Origin: CAYJAD01 sp964370015
GTDB taxonomy: Bacteria; Desulfobacterota; Desulfovibrionia; Desulfovibrionales; Desulfovibrionaceae
Direction: 5' to 3'
DNA: 45,609 nucleotides
Assembly: GCA_964370015.1 (NCBI GenBank)
Contig: CAYJHD010000012.1
Location: 1 to 45,609 of the forward strand
Below, in pieces: positions 1 to 8,562 of the stretch. Within the stretch, counting starts at the first letter, position 1. The number at the start of each line of letters is the position of its first letter. The notes beneath the pieces are model-generated. The model was not told the DNA's origin and ran no database searches. It was given only the letters and a program-made list of their open reading frames with translations. A program made the position numbers and the translations under genes.

Positions 1-464
1 TTGCCGCCACAGGGGTCACCGATCAGCACTCTGTACAGCAAATGTTTTTGGACGGTCCACGCAATAAAGCCTGCCTCTTCTTAACATGCGAAAATTTACC
101 CCAAGGTCGCGCCTTTGGAGATGACTTGCCCAAACAATGGCAATGGTTGCAAGGGCAAAATTTTGGTCAACTCTTGCAAGCAGAGGCCCTTGGCACACGC
201 ATGGCCTTAACCAAACACGGATTGCCCTTGGTGCATATTGATATGCAAAACACCGAAGAAGCGGCGGCCGGAGCTTTGATGATGCTTCTGGAAATCACCA
301 CGGTGCTTACGGGTTGGCTCATGAATATCAATCCTTTGGATCAACCTGCCGTGGAAATGGGCAAGCGCTACGCCAATGCTCGCCTTGGAGCGCCCAAACA
401 CGATGAAGAAAGTAAGGCATTGCAAGCCTTCATGAATACCGAAGAAGAAAGGCAAGCATTTTAA
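1..464 (+). CDS. pgi: Glucose-6-phosphate isomerase, C-terminal part (5' end outside window)
   Basis: This is the last 153 codons of phosphoglucose isomerase, which interconverts glucose-6-phosphate and fructose-6-phosphate in the cytoplasm. The frame is open from base 3. The first residues read ATGVTDQHSVQQMFLDGP, the conserved TDQHS-Q-GP segment of the family. Near the end, DQPAVEMGKRYAN matches the family's C-terminal QPxVExGK block, which carries the catalytic lysine. The stop codon TAA shares its last A with the ATG of the following sensor kinase (TAATG), which suggests translational coupling and co-transcription with the two-component pair. That linkage of a glycolytic gene to a regulator pair is a context observation only. 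The identification is firm. The N-terminal half and promoter are not visible. Confidence 0.93.
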   Translation, partial: AATGVTDQHSVQQMFLDGPRNKACLFLTCENLPQGRAFGDDLPKQWQWLQGQNFGQLLQAEALGTRMALTKHGLPLVHIDMQNTEEAAAGALMMLLEITTVLTGWLMNINPLDQPAVEMGKRYANARLGAPKHDEESKALQAFMNTEEERQAF

Positions 465-1927
465 TGAAGCATAAAAAAGACGCCGCAACCAAAGAAGTTC
501 AGGATTTATCTTTATCCTATGCCAGACCTTTGTCATGGCTCTTTTTTATACTCATTTTAACCACGTCCATCATTCTTTCGGTGTTCATCGCCAATAGCAC
601 GCGAGACACTTTGCTCACCAAGCAAGAGGAATTTGCCAAGCTCCTAGGCACCAACCTTAACCACCAAATATACCAGCGCTTCACCGTCCCCACGGTGCTG
701 GCTTATGGACGCATTGCCTTAAAAAATCCCGTGCAATATGAACGATTGGACACCATTGTGAACTCCACCATGCACGGTCTTAAAATAGAACGCATTCGCA
801 TTTATGATTTTGGGCGTGTGGTGGCCTACTCCACCGACAATGAAGATTTAGGCCGCTCTGGGCTTGCCCCCGAAGCCGTCAACTTGGTACTAAAAGGGGA
901 AACAGCCAAGGCCGAGCTCATTACTTCCATTCCCGCGTGGGAAGCCCCCTTTCACTTACCTTTGCAGCCCGGCTCTTTTGTGTTGCGCTCAGCCTATCCT
1001 TTGACGGGGCAAATCCGCGACGATGATGGCAAAGTAACCCAGCACGTCATGGGTGTTTTGGAACTCAGCCAAGACATTACCGATGACTACACCGCCGTCA
1101 TGGCTTTTCAGGGGCTCATTGTGGCCACGTGCTTATTTTCTTCTGTGGTGCTTTTTATTCTGCTCATGGCCCTCATTCGCCGCACGGAGAAAGCTCTGGC
1201 CTATCGTGTGGCAGCCAATAAAGCTTTGGAAGACGAGCTGCACAGCAAGGAAAAATTGGTGAGCATGGGACGCGTCATAGCCAGTATTGCCCACGAAATA
1301 CGCAATCCTTTGGGCATTATTCGCTCCAGTGCAGAATTTTTGCTCAAAAGGCAAAAGGAAAAAGAAGGCGATGTGGCCTCTCAACGTATTTTAGGGGCCA
1401 TTTATGATGAGGCTTGCCGTCTAAGTCAAACCATCAATGACTTTTTGGACTATGCCAGACCGCGCAAATTGGCCGATACGCAAATCTCCATGGCAAGGGT
1501 TCTAGATGAAGTCATGGCCTTTTTGGAAGGAGAGTTTCATCGCCGTCAAGTGAGTGTGGAGTTTAACCTGGAACCAGATCTGGATATCATAGGCGATAAA
1601 GACTTGTTATACCGTGCTTTTTACAATATACTTGTGAACGCACAGCAAGCCATGGATGGCCCTGGAATTATACACATTTGCGGAAAAAATGTGGAAGATA
1701 GGGTTGAGATGACCTTCACCGACTCTGGCCCCGGCTTTCCGGCTGATAGCATAGAAAATATGTTTGACCCTTTCTTTACCACCAAAGACACTGGTACAGG
1801 ACTTGGCCTTGCCATTGTAAAAAGCATTATTACCAGTCACATGGGTGAAATCACTTTGCAAAATACCCCAGAGGGTCATGCCCAAATACGCATAGAATTT
1901 GACGCCGCACCCAAGGAATCCTTTTAA
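464..1927 (+). CDS. Membrane sensor histidine kinase (NtrB/ZraS-like), partner of the next gene
   Basis: This 487-residue transmembrane sensor kinase should phosphorylate the adjacent NtrC-type regulator. A first membrane segment lies at about residues 24-44 and a second at about 214-238. Between them is a periplasmic sensor domain of about 170 residues that I cannot assign to a ligand class. The dimerisation/phosphoacceptor segment contains ASIAHEIRNPLG with the phospho-histidine at H277. The ATPase domain has the N box (YNILVNAQQAM), the G1 box (DSGPGFP), the F box (FDPFFTTKDTGTG) and the G2 box (GLGLAIVKSI). All catalytic boxes look intact. The ATG overlaps the pgi stop by one base, and the regulator begins 15 bases after this stop, so the three genes are probably one transcript. 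The stimulus is unknown. Confidence 0.93.
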   Translation: MKHKKDAATKEVQDLSLSYARPLSWLFFILILTTSIILSVFIANSTRDTLLTKQEEFAKLLGTNLNHQIYQRFTVPTVLAYGRIALKNPVQYERLDTIVNSTMHGLKIERIRIYDFGRVVAYSTDNEDLGRSGLAPEAVNLVLKGETAKAELITSIPAWEAPFHLPLQPGSFVLRSAYPLTGQIRDDDGKVTQHVMGVLELSQDITDDYTAVMAFQGLIVATCLFSSVVLFILLMALIRRTEKALAYRVAANKALEDELHSKEKLVSMGRVIASIAHEIRNPLGIIRSSAEFLLKRQKEKEGDVASQRILGAIYDEACRLSQTINDFLDYARPRKLADTQISMARVLDEVMAFLEGEFHRRQVSVEFNLEPDLDIIGDKDLLYRAFYNILVNAQQAMDGPGIIHICGKNVEDRVEMTFTDSGPGFPADSIENMFDPFFTTKDTGTGLGLAIVKSIITSHMGEITLQNTPEGHAQIRIEFDAAPKESF

Positions 1928-1942
1928 CACTAAGGGTGATGT

Positions 1943-3322
1943 ATGAACGACAAAGCGCATATACTTATCATTGACGATGAAAAAAACTATCTGCTCATTT
2001 TAGAAACCCTGCTTTTGGATGCAGAATATAATGTCACGGCCATCAATGACCCCGAAACGGCTCTCACATTTTTGGAAGAATCTGAAGTGGATGTGGTCAT
2101 CACTGACATGAAAATGCCACGCCTCACGGGGCGCGATGTGCTCGAACGCATCAAGAAAAATTGGCCACATATTCCTGTGCTTATCATGACAGCTTTTGGC
2201 AGCATTGAAAGTGCCGTTGAGGTCATGAAGTATGGGGCTTTTGACTATATTACCAAGCCCTTTGCAAATGACGAACTTTTGCTCTCCTTGCATAATGCCG
2301 TGGATCTTGCCACCACGCATCGCCAATATCGCCTTTTGCAAGAGGCCATGGAAATACGTTATGGAACCCATCAAATCATAGGCCGTAGCCGCGCCATTCG
2401 CGATGTGTTCACCATGATAGACAGAGCCGCCCCCAGCCGCTCCACGGTGCTCATCACGGGCGAATCCGGCACGGGTAAGGAATTGGTGGCCAGAGCCATA
2501 CATGTGACCTCTCCGCGCAAGGAAGGCCCGTTCATTTCAGTCAATTGCATGGCACTCAATCCCGGTATTTTAGAAAGCGAACTTTTTGGGCACGAAAAAG
2601 GCTCTTTCACGGGGGCCGTGGCCATGCGTCGCGGTCGCTTTGAGCAAGCCAATGGCGGCACCCTCTTTTTAGACGAAATAGGCGAACTTACGCCGGACTT
2701 ACAAGTGAAGCTTTTGCGCGTGCTGCAAGAAAAACGCTTTGAACGTGTGGGCGGTGATGAACAAATAGAAGTGGATATTCGTGTGGTGGCTGCCACCAAT
2801 AAAGGCCTGCTACAATTGGTAGAGTCCGGACAATTCCGCGAAGATTTATTTTATCGCCTCAACGTGGTGGAAATTCATCTTCCACCATTACGTGAAAGAC
2901 GTGAAGATATCCCTCTGCTTTTGGCTCATTTTGCCGCAAACTTTGCTCAAGAAAATGAAATTCAGCCCAAGACATTTAATTCCGGCGCATTGAATTATCT
3001 CATGGCCTATGAATGGCCGGGAAACATTCGTCAATTGCAAAATATTGTGGAACGCTGCACCGTTCTGGTTCAATCAGAAGTCATTGATGTGGAAAATTTA
3101 CCACCGGAAATCCGCGACGAAGAAGCGCAATACAAAAGCGCCGTGGACTTATTGCCCGTGCAATTGGATTTGGCAGACACGCTGGAGAAAATTGAAGCGG
3201 CGCTGGTGCGTAGAGCCTTGGTACGCACGGATTTTGTACAGGTAAAAGCCGCAGAGATTTTAGGGATATCAAAGTCTCTTTTGCAATATAAGCTGAAAAA
3301 ATACAGCATTGCAGGCCATTAA
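1943..3322 (+). CDS. NtrC-family sigma54-dependent response regulator
   Basis: This 459-residue enhancer-binding activator has three domains. The receiver (about 1-120) has acidic residues D11/D12 and the phosphoacceptor D55 in VVITDMKMP. The central AAA+ domain (about 145-375) has Walker A GESGTGKE at residues 173-180. The C-terminal Fis-type helix-turn-helix ends in AAEILGISKSLLQYKLKKY. The sigma54-contacting loop reads GSFTGA (residues 220-225) rather than the usual GAFTGA, a conservative change. It is the natural partner of the preceding kinase (15-base gap). It should activate sigma54 promoters once phosphorylated. One consensus sigma54 promoter is present in this window at 41407-41422, but nothing shows that this regulator serves it. 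ZraR/AtoC-like by architecture; the exact regulon is not predictable. Confidence 0.94.
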   Translation: MNDKAHILIIDDEKNYLLILETLLLDAEYNVTAINDPETALTFLEESEVDVVITDMKMPRLTGRDVLERIKKNWPHIPVLIMTAFGSIESAVEVMKYGAFDYITKPFANDELLLSLHNAVDLATTHRQYRLLQEAMEIRYGTHQIIGRSRAIRDVFTMIDRAAPSRSTVLITGESGTGKELVARAIHVTSPRKEGPFISVNCMALNPGILESELFGHEKGSFTGAVAMRRGRFEQANGGTLFLDEIGELTPDLQVKLLRVLQEKRFERVGGDEQIEVDIRVVAATNKGLLQLVESGQFREDLFYRLNVVEIHLPPLRERREDIPLLLAHFAANFAQENEIQPKTFNSGALNYLMAYEWPGNIRQLQNIVERCTVLVQSEVIDVENLPPEIRDEEAQYKSAVDLLPVQLDLADTLEKIEAALVRRALVRTDFVQVKAAEILGISKSLLQYKLKKYSIAGH

Positions 3323-3357
3323 CAGTCTACACTTCACAAGCTAAGAAAGCACACTCT

Positions 3358-3392
3358 CAGCCTTGGGCATTTTTGTCTAAGGCTGTGTTTTT
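3358..3392 (+). terminator. Probable terminator after the kinase-regulator operon
   Basis: CAGCCTT (3358-3364) pairs with AAGGCTG (3379-3385) across a 14-base loop and is followed by TGTTTTTG. It overlaps the stop codon of the convergent protease gene. The loop is long, so confidence is moderate. Confidence 0.5.
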
Positions 3393-4144
3393 GCAGTGCT
3401 CTTAGGACTTTCTTCGCCGTTAACACGCAGCCACAGCCCCTTATGATTCACCAAGGCAAAAGGGGTCACTTGCTTGGCATATTGGGCAGCAGGCACAAGC
3501 AAGTGGCTAGGCTTACTCAAATTATCCAAAACAAAAAGCCCTCTTTTATCTTTAGCCAAAAGAACAGCATGACCAGAATTACGGATGTTCTCACGCAAAA
3601 AAATTACCCAAAGCTTTTGCGGATCCCAACCCAAATACTTAAGGGCAAAGTACTTTGTAATGGCATAATCTTCGCAATCGCCACTGCCATTACCTAAAAA
3701 CTCTTCCGGCGTGGCCCAATACTCACCAATACCGTAAAAATCATCATCTTTTCGAGACATTATTCTATTGAAAAATCCATTGACATTACGAAGGGTTTTA
3801 AGAGAATCGGAGGATTTTTTTGTGAGGGAGACTAAGGCAGACCACTGATCTTTATGCTGCCCTTTAAGGGGTATCTTTTTGGCTTGAAAAAGGCGGGGAT
3901 CATGCTGAGCCATGATTTTATCCCAACGCTCGTTCATAATCTGCAAATGATCTGGTAAGGTAGCCCCTTGCACTAAAATAAATTCTGACCCCATCAAGTT
4001 CATGCGTGGAGCATTGGACGGCACCTTAATGGAATATGAACCTGAGGCGTTCTCAGTTTTTTTTGAAGCTTGTGCTGAAAGAGGGAGCACGCAGAAAAAT
4101 ATCCATAAAAGCACAAAAAATGTGTGGGGTATCGGTTTTTTCAT
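3377..4144 (-). CDS. LapG-type transglutaminase-like periplasmic cysteine protease
   Basis: This belongs to the bacterial transglutaminase-like cysteine proteinase family. Its characterised member LapG cleaves surface adhesins of the LapA type in the periplasm when cyclic-di-GMP is low. The catalytic triad is visible as Cys in GSGDCEDYAITKY, His in NSGHAVLLA and Asp in FVLDNLSKP. Counted from a possible upstream ATG at 4168 these are C165, H200 and D215; subtract 8 for the start used here. I chose the inner ATG because it gives a typical signal peptide (MKKPIPHTFFVLLWIFF..., cleavage after AQA) and no convincing ribosome binding site precedes either ATG. The gene is convergent with the regulator upstream. 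No LapD-like cyclic-di-GMP receptor and no large adhesin lie in the window, so the partners would be elsewhere. Substrate assignment is by family only. Confidence 0.82.
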   Translation of the reverse strand: MKKPIPHTFFVLLWIFFCVLPLSAQASKKTENASGSYSIKVPSNAPRMNLMGSEFILVQGATLPDHLQIMNERWDKIMAQHDPRLFQAKKIPLKGQHKDQWSALVSLTKKSSDSLKTLRNVNGFFNRIMSRKDDDFYGIGEYWATPEEFLGNGSGDCEDYAITKYFALKYLGWDPQKLWVIFLRENIRNSGHAVLLAKDKRGLFVLDNLSKPSHLLVPAAQYAKQVTPFALVNHKGLWLRVNGEESPKSTAKTQP

Positions 4145-4217
4145 GTGTTTTTCTTGTAAAAGGCTCATAAAAGTACCACAGCAAAAACTAAAGGTACGTA
4201 CTCACCGTATAGCCACT

Positions 4218-5147
4218 TTAGGCCTTTGTCAACCGCCTTTTATCATCAACAAGGAAGATAATTACGGTGGACAAAATAAGCACAGCACCCACCCAACCAA
4301 GAGCACTAAAATTCTCCCCCCAAATGGCCCAAGCGGCAATGGTGGCCACCACTGGCTCCAATGTGGCCAGCACTGCCACCTTGGTGGGGTGCAAGCGTTT
4401 TATACTTTCACAGTAGGCCCAATACGCCACATACGTGCTTATGAAACCAATGCCCAAGATGGCGAGCCAACCCGTAATCCCCATATCTAAATGTAAATTT
4501 GCCATGGGAAACAAGCACAAAGCCGCCGCCAAGGAGCTATATCCATACAAAGTAAAAGGCGTATATTTTATGAGAAATTTTTTAGTTACCACATAGTGCG
4601 TGGCATATAAAAAACCCGATAGCAAACCAAAGACAATGCCCCACACGGGCAAGGAAGGACTTTGCATGGCAAGGGACTGTTCTGCCAGTGCACTAGCCTG
4701 TACGCTCTCTTGTGCCGGCATGGGTGAAATACTGATGAAAATACCACCAAGTAATGCAATGCCAATGGCTATACCCGTCATGAGAGTAAAGGGCAAACCA
4801 AAGAAAATGCGCGAAAACACAGCTACCCACGCCGGCGCCGTGTACAAGAGTACAGAAGCCAAGGCAGCGCCGCCCTCACGCACCGCGTATTGATACACCA
4901 CAAAAAAAGTGGCTATGGAACAAATGCCAAAAAGGCAGAAAAAAGCAAAGTCCTTGATAGTATGCACCTTGGCTTGTTTGATGATGCAAGCATGCAAAAA
5001 AAGAAAAAGACCACCAATAAGTGCACGCCAAAAAGCCACATCCAAAGGAGAAAGCCCAGCATCCATGGCTATGCGACCTAAAATGCCTAGAAAGCCCCAG
5101 CAAATGGCTGCTATAAAAACAAAAATATAACCTGCATACTGACCCAT
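4218..5147 (-). CDS. EamA/DMT-family membrane transporter
   Basis: This 309-residue protein has about ten hydrophobic segments arranged as two EamA halves, as in the drug/metabolite transporter superfamily. The first half begins GYIFVFIAAICWGFLGILGR. The second includes YGYSSLAAALCLFPMANL and the conserved TLEPVVATIAAWAIWGE segment near the C terminus, where the Glu-Pro is characteristic of the family. It starts four bases after the stop of the amidohydrolase gene (TAA GAAT ATG), with a purine-rich GGATAAG upstream, so the two are translationally linked. The pairing suggests export or import of the amidohydrolase's substrate or product, but DMT substrates cannot be read from sequence. It ends in an ordinary way; no terminator is obvious before the protease gene. 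Confidence 0.9.
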   Translation of the reverse strand: MGQYAGYIFVFIAAICWGFLGILGRIAMDAGLSPLDVAFWRALIGGLFLFLHACIIKQAKVHTIKDFAFFCLFGICSIATFFVVYQYAVREGGAALASVLLYTAPAWVAVFSRIFFGLPFTLMTGIAIGIALLGGIFISISPMPAQESVQASALAEQSLAMQSPSLPVWGIVFGLLSGFLYATHYVVTKKFLIKYTPFTLYGYSSLAAALCLFPMANLHLDMGITGWLAILGIGFISTYVAYWAYCESIKRLHPTKVAVLATLEPVVATIAAWAIWGENFSALGWVGAVLILSTVIIFLVDDKRRLTKA

Positions 5148-5151
5148 ATTC

Positions 5152-6459
5152 TTATCCTGTTCTTTGTAGAATAATACGCAATAAAAGCTCTACACCACGT
5201 AGCAAAGCTGCTTCGTCAAAGTCAAAAGTCGCAGAGTGATGCCCCCCACCAAGCTCTACACCCAATTGTATGTATGTCCCTTGTCCGCCTTGCCCTTGGG
5301 CATGTTCCAAAAACCATGTGAAGTCTTCCGATGCCATGAATTTTGCTGAAGGAATAATATTTTCAAAGCAAGGCATATCCTGCGCAATGGCGCACACGTC
5401 TTGCGCCAAGGCTTCGTCAGAAAAACCACTGACGCAAGAGCCCACACATGTGAACTCACAACTACAGCCCCACATCTGAGCCGCACCTTGGCAAATGCGT
5501 TTGGCTTCTTCCACCATCCACGCATTGATACCCTTTTCCACGGCACGTGTTTCCCCCACCAAATGCGCATAACATGGAACCACATTGGGAGCCCCATCCA
5601 CGCGCAGTTGCCCTATGTTCACACGGGTTTCGCCATGCCCATGCCTTGCAATGCTTAGCATGCCTTGTATGGCGGTGGTGGCTGCCAACAGCGCATTGCG
5701 CCCCTCTTGTGGAGCAATGCCGGAATGAGCTGATTGGCCAGAAAAGGACACTTCAAAGGTGGTATTGGCTAAAAAATGTGTGGTGCCGGCCATTACTATG
5801 TGGGGATGGTTGGCTTGAACCCCCAAGTGTAAACCATACACTTCTTGCACATCTTGCATGACTCCGGCGGCAAGCATGGCTTTGGCCCCTTGCCCCACCT
5901 CTTCAGCCGGTTGAAAAATCAAGCGTACGGTCCCACGCAAAGGCGCATGGCCTTGCTCTTTTAGGGCATGCAAAGCAAGACCAAGCCCCACACCCATGGC
6001 CACATGACCATCATGCCCACAAGCGTGCATAATACCCGTATTTTGTGAACAGAAGCCTTGTGAGGTGGGTGTATGGTCTGTGCTTTTGCTTTCGTCAATG
6101 GCATTGGCATCCATATCAAAACGAAAAGCCAACACAGGCCCCGGCCCAAAGGGAATATCCACCCAAAGCCCCGTGAGACCATTGCCCATGGCCGCCACCA
6201 AGGGGGGTTGTGCGCCTTGGATAATGGCTCTGGCTTTATGACGTGCGCAAAGCTCTTCTGAGGGTACTGTGAGTCGAGCCTCTCCCACAACGGCATCTTT
6301 ACCCATGGTCACGGCATAGCCAAGGCTCAAAAAAAGTTCTGCAATTTTACTGGTGGTACGGTACTCAAGCCATGCCAATTCAGGATACGTATGAATATCG
6401 CGTCGAAATGCCACAGTTTGCGCAGCTATTTGCTGTATAATATCTGTCACATATTGCAT
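5152..6459 (-). CDS. M20D-family amidohydrolase, AbgA-like
   Basis: This 435-residue zinc (or manganese) peptidase-family amidohydrolase has its metal-binding block MHACGHDGH at residues 144-152 and FQPAEE at 182-187. From memory, its length and several signature stretches match AbgA, the A subunit of p-aminobenzoyl-glutamate hydrolase (436 residues in E. coli). Examples are the late GGHHSATFDFDE block and the long insertion between residues 55 and 85. AbgA normally works with the homologous subunit AbgB, and no second M20 gene is present here. A broader N-acyl amino acid hydrolase activity is therefore equally possible. A strong ribosome binding site (AAGGAGGT, six bases before ATG) fixes the start. 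It is the first gene of a two-gene unit with the EamA transporter. Confidence 0.87.
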   Translation of the reverse strand: MQYVTDIIQQIAAQTVAFRRDIHTYPELAWLEYRTTSKIAELFLSLGYAVTMGKDAVVGEARLTVPSEELCARHKARAIIQGAQPPLVAAMGNGLTGLWVDIPFGPGPVLAFRFDMDANAIDESKSTDHTPTSQGFCSQNTGIMHACGHDGHVAMGVGLGLALHALKEQGHAPLRGTVRLIFQPAEEVGQGAKAMLAAGVMQDVQEVYGLHLGVQANHPHIVMAGTTHFLANTTFEVSFSGQSAHSGIAPQEGRNALLAATTAIQGMLSIARHGHGETRVNIGQLRVDGAPNVVPCYAHLVGETRAVEKGINAWMVEEAKRICQGAAQMWGCSCEFTCVGSCVSGFSDEALAQDVCAIAQDMPCFENIIPSAKFMASEDFTWFLEHAQGQGGQGTYIQLGVELGGGHHSATFDFDEAALLRGVELLLRIILQRTG

Positions 6460-6645
6460 GGCTACCTCCTTAAGTAAACATTGCCTACATACTCTCTGTG
6501 CTCATAGCCTATCTAGCAAAAAAAGTATATATGAACGCCATTGTGAAAACATTAATAAGCATGGAGACAACAGAACGTTGCCACCAATAACATGATGTAT
6601 GCGTAAAAATTACGTCCACAAAAAAATCAAGCGGGTTCAGAATTG

Positions 6646-6674
6646 TTGACTTTTCAGGGCAAACCCCTTAATGT
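6646..6674 (+). promoter_or_regulatory. Sigma70-type promoter for the zinc-ribbon gene
   Basis: TTGACT (6646-6651) and TAATGT (6669-6674) are separated by exactly 17 bases. The expected transcript start, near 6681, is about 27 bases before the ATG at 6708. Confidence 0.6.
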
Positions 6675-6707
6675 GCGAAAATTCATTTAGATGTAGCGAA
6701 AGGTCTC

Positions 6708-6971
6708 ATGGTTCAAAACGTACATTCTCCTGCCCAAACTTTGCAATGTAACCATTGCGAAGCAGAAATCTCTTTGGGGGCAACCTTCTGTCCACAATGT
6801 GGCAAAGGACAACTCAAACATTTTGGTATTAAACTTGTATTGATATTATGTGTTTGCTTTCTCATTGTGGGTTCCATTATTTTTTCCACAACGCAAAATC
6901 ATCTGGCTGAACTTCTCCATACAAAGCATCTTTCCACCGACAGGCATGTGAGTTTTCCCACTCCTCGCTAA
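6708..6971 (+). CDS. Small zinc-ribbon membrane protein of unknown function
   Basis: This 87-residue protein has an N-terminal zinc ribbon: CNHC (residues 14-17) and CPQCG (28-32) give four cysteines with the usual two-pair spacing. A single membrane helix at about 41-60 (IKLVLILCVCFLIVGSIIF) and a short hydrophilic tail follow. The ATG follows GAAAGG at eight bases and lies downstream of a well-spaced promoter at 6646-6674, which supports it being a real gene. It stands alone on the plus strand between two minus-strand units. Proteins of this layout are often annotated only as zinc-ribbon domain proteins. I infer that the ribbon faces the cytoplasm. No specific role can be assigned. Confidence 0.68.
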   Translation: MVQNVHSPAQTLQCNHCEAEISLGATFCPQCGKGQLKHFGIKLVLILCVCFLIVGSIIFSTTQNHLAELLHTKHLSTDRHVSFPTPR

Positions 6972-7041
6972 TCCCCGTACTCTCTTTCATTCACAAATCG
7001 CCTTTCGCTCGTGAATCCCAAAGCTTCCAACTCCATCCGCA

Positions 7042-8496
7042 TTATAAATATGGCGAAAAAAGCCAAAACGCTGCATTGCGCAAACGCACAGGCAAAGATT
7101 TTTTATTTACATCTTCCAGGGTATAAGGGGTGCTTATTTTTTGCACATGGCGAAAATGTGTCTTCATTTCTCTGGAAAAGCTTGAGTCAAAACACTCCAC
7201 GTTGAGCTCGAAATTAAGGCGCAAAGAGCGTGCATCAAAATTTGCCGAGCCCATTTGCACATAATAATCATCCACCAAAAAAAGCTTAGTATGCGCAAAA
7301 GGGGGCCTCTGGTAGAAAATACGTACGCCCACCTCTAAAAGCGTGGGTAGCAGGTGAAATGTGGCCCAATGTACCATGCAAATATTATTTTTTTCCGGCA
7401 AAATAATGCGTACATCTACGCCGCGCAAAGCCGCAGCTTTAAGAGCCGCCACGACCTCATGGGTGGGTAAAAAATACGGCGTCATGATGCAAATGCTTTT
7501 ACGGGCCACGCCAATGGCTCCATAAATGAGCTCATGCAAAGGATCCTTACCGGAGCCTGGCCCATCCAGCACCACTCGGCATAAAATATCGCCGCACATG
7601 TCTTCCTCTGCTCTGGTGGGCACAGAATAATTATTGGTGCAAAAGCCCCAGTCCAGTAAAAAAGCTTCGCGCAACTGGCTCACCAAGGGGCCGGAACAAG
7701 CAAAATGCACATCTTGCACGGAAAAATCTTTGTGCGTATTTCTATGATAATCGGCTATATTCATGCCGCCGGTAAAACCCTTGCTATCTGCCACCAACAC
7801 TTTACGGTGATTGCGCAAATTGATGGAAAACTTGGGCGGAAAAAAACGCAATGGCATGAATTCCGCAATCTGCACACCCCTTTCTTGCAAATGTCGCCAA
7901 GGGCGTGACCAAGAATAGTACTGCCCCATGCCGTCCACCAAAAGACGCACATCCACACCGCGCTGGGCAGCTTCGCCCAAGGCCTGCATGAATTTTGCGC
8001 CAATGTCACCGCCATTAAAAATGTAGGTCACAAGGTATACATAGTCCTCGGCCTCTTCAATGGCTTCAAGCATATGGGTATAGGCCGCATCTCCGTCAAA
8101 AAGAGGATGCACAGCATTGCCACCACTGATGGACTTGCCCGTAAGCTTGCGCCCCACCGTATTCATGGGAATAAATTTTTTGGGAATGAAGGAGCTTTGC
8201 ACGTGCCCTTCGGGTTTTTTATCGGGATGAGAGCACTTGGCGTATTCCGGACAATCCAAAGCCTTCAATTGTGCCTTACGCATGAGAGATGCGGCGCGGC
8301 TTTCTGAACGTGCAATGCCAAAAATGGTGTACAGAACAACCCCCACCCAAGGGAGAAAAACTATGGCCACCGACCACGCCAATGCCGAACGCGGATTGCT
8401 TTTGTGGAGTAAAAGATGCCCCAATGCCACCGCCGAAAAGAGATATGCTACGGAGAGTGGCTTAAGATCTAAAAATTGAAACCAATGTACTTCCAT
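7042..8496 (-). CDS. cls: Cardiolipin synthase (phospholipase D family)
   Basis: This membrane enzyme condenses two phosphatidylglycerol molecules to cardiolipin and glycerol. Two N-terminal membrane segments (about 9-30 and 39-62) are followed by two phospholipase D domains. The first catalytic HxKxxxxD motif is HRKVLVAD (H230, K232, D237) and the second is HTKLFLVD (H402, K404, D409). Both are complete, and GSANFD follows the second as expected. The 484-residue length is normal for Cls. A longer frame opens at a TTG at 8544, but that region is the terminator stem of the upstream gene. The ATG at 8496 has GGAAAG five bases before it, so I use that start. It is convergent with the small zinc-ribbon gene and may have its own promoter, since the preceding transcript ends at a terminator. 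Confidence 0.92.
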   Translation of the reverse strand: MEVHWFQFLDLKPLSVAYLFSAVALGHLLLHKSNPRSALAWSVAIVFLPWVGVVLYTIFGIARSESRAASLMRKAQLKALDCPEYAKCSHPDKKPEGHVQSSFIPKKFIPMNTVGRKLTGKSISGGNAVHPLFDGDAAYTHMLEAIEEAEDYVYLVTYIFNGGDIGAKFMQALGEAAQRGVDVRLLVDGMGQYYSWSRPWRHLQERGVQIAEFMPLRFFPPKFSINLRNHRKVLVADSKGFTGGMNIADYHRNTHKDFSVQDVHFACSGPLVSQLREAFLLDWGFCTNNYSVPTRAEEDMCGDILCRVVLDGPGSGKDPLHELIYGAIGVARKSICIMTPYFLPTHEVVAALKAAALRGVDVRIILPEKNNICMVHWATFHLLPTLLEVGVRIFYQRPPFAHTKLFLVDDYYVQMGSANFDARSLRLNFELNVECFDSSFSREMKTHFRHVQKISTPYTLEDVNKKSLPVRLRNAAFWLFSPYL

Positions 8497-8523
8497 GGGC
8501 TTTCCGTTTTTAGCTATATGTTT

Positions 8524-8552
8524 AAAAGGGCTGCCTTTTAACAAGACAGCCC
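8524..8552 (-). terminator. Rho-independent terminator after the 1649-residue gene
   Basis: On the minus strand GGGCTG and CAGCCC (plus-strand 8547-8552 and 8528-8533) form the stem, and CTT/AAG extends it after one mismatch. TTTT follows at 8527-8524. It begins 10 bases after the stop of the gene ending at 8563. Confidence 0.75.
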
Positions 8553-8562
8553 CCAGGATGTA

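Noticed and set aside
8497..8544. N-terminal extension of cardiolipin synthase from a TTG
   Set aside because: The segment lies within the terminator hairpin of the upstream gene, and the inner ATG has a good binding site.
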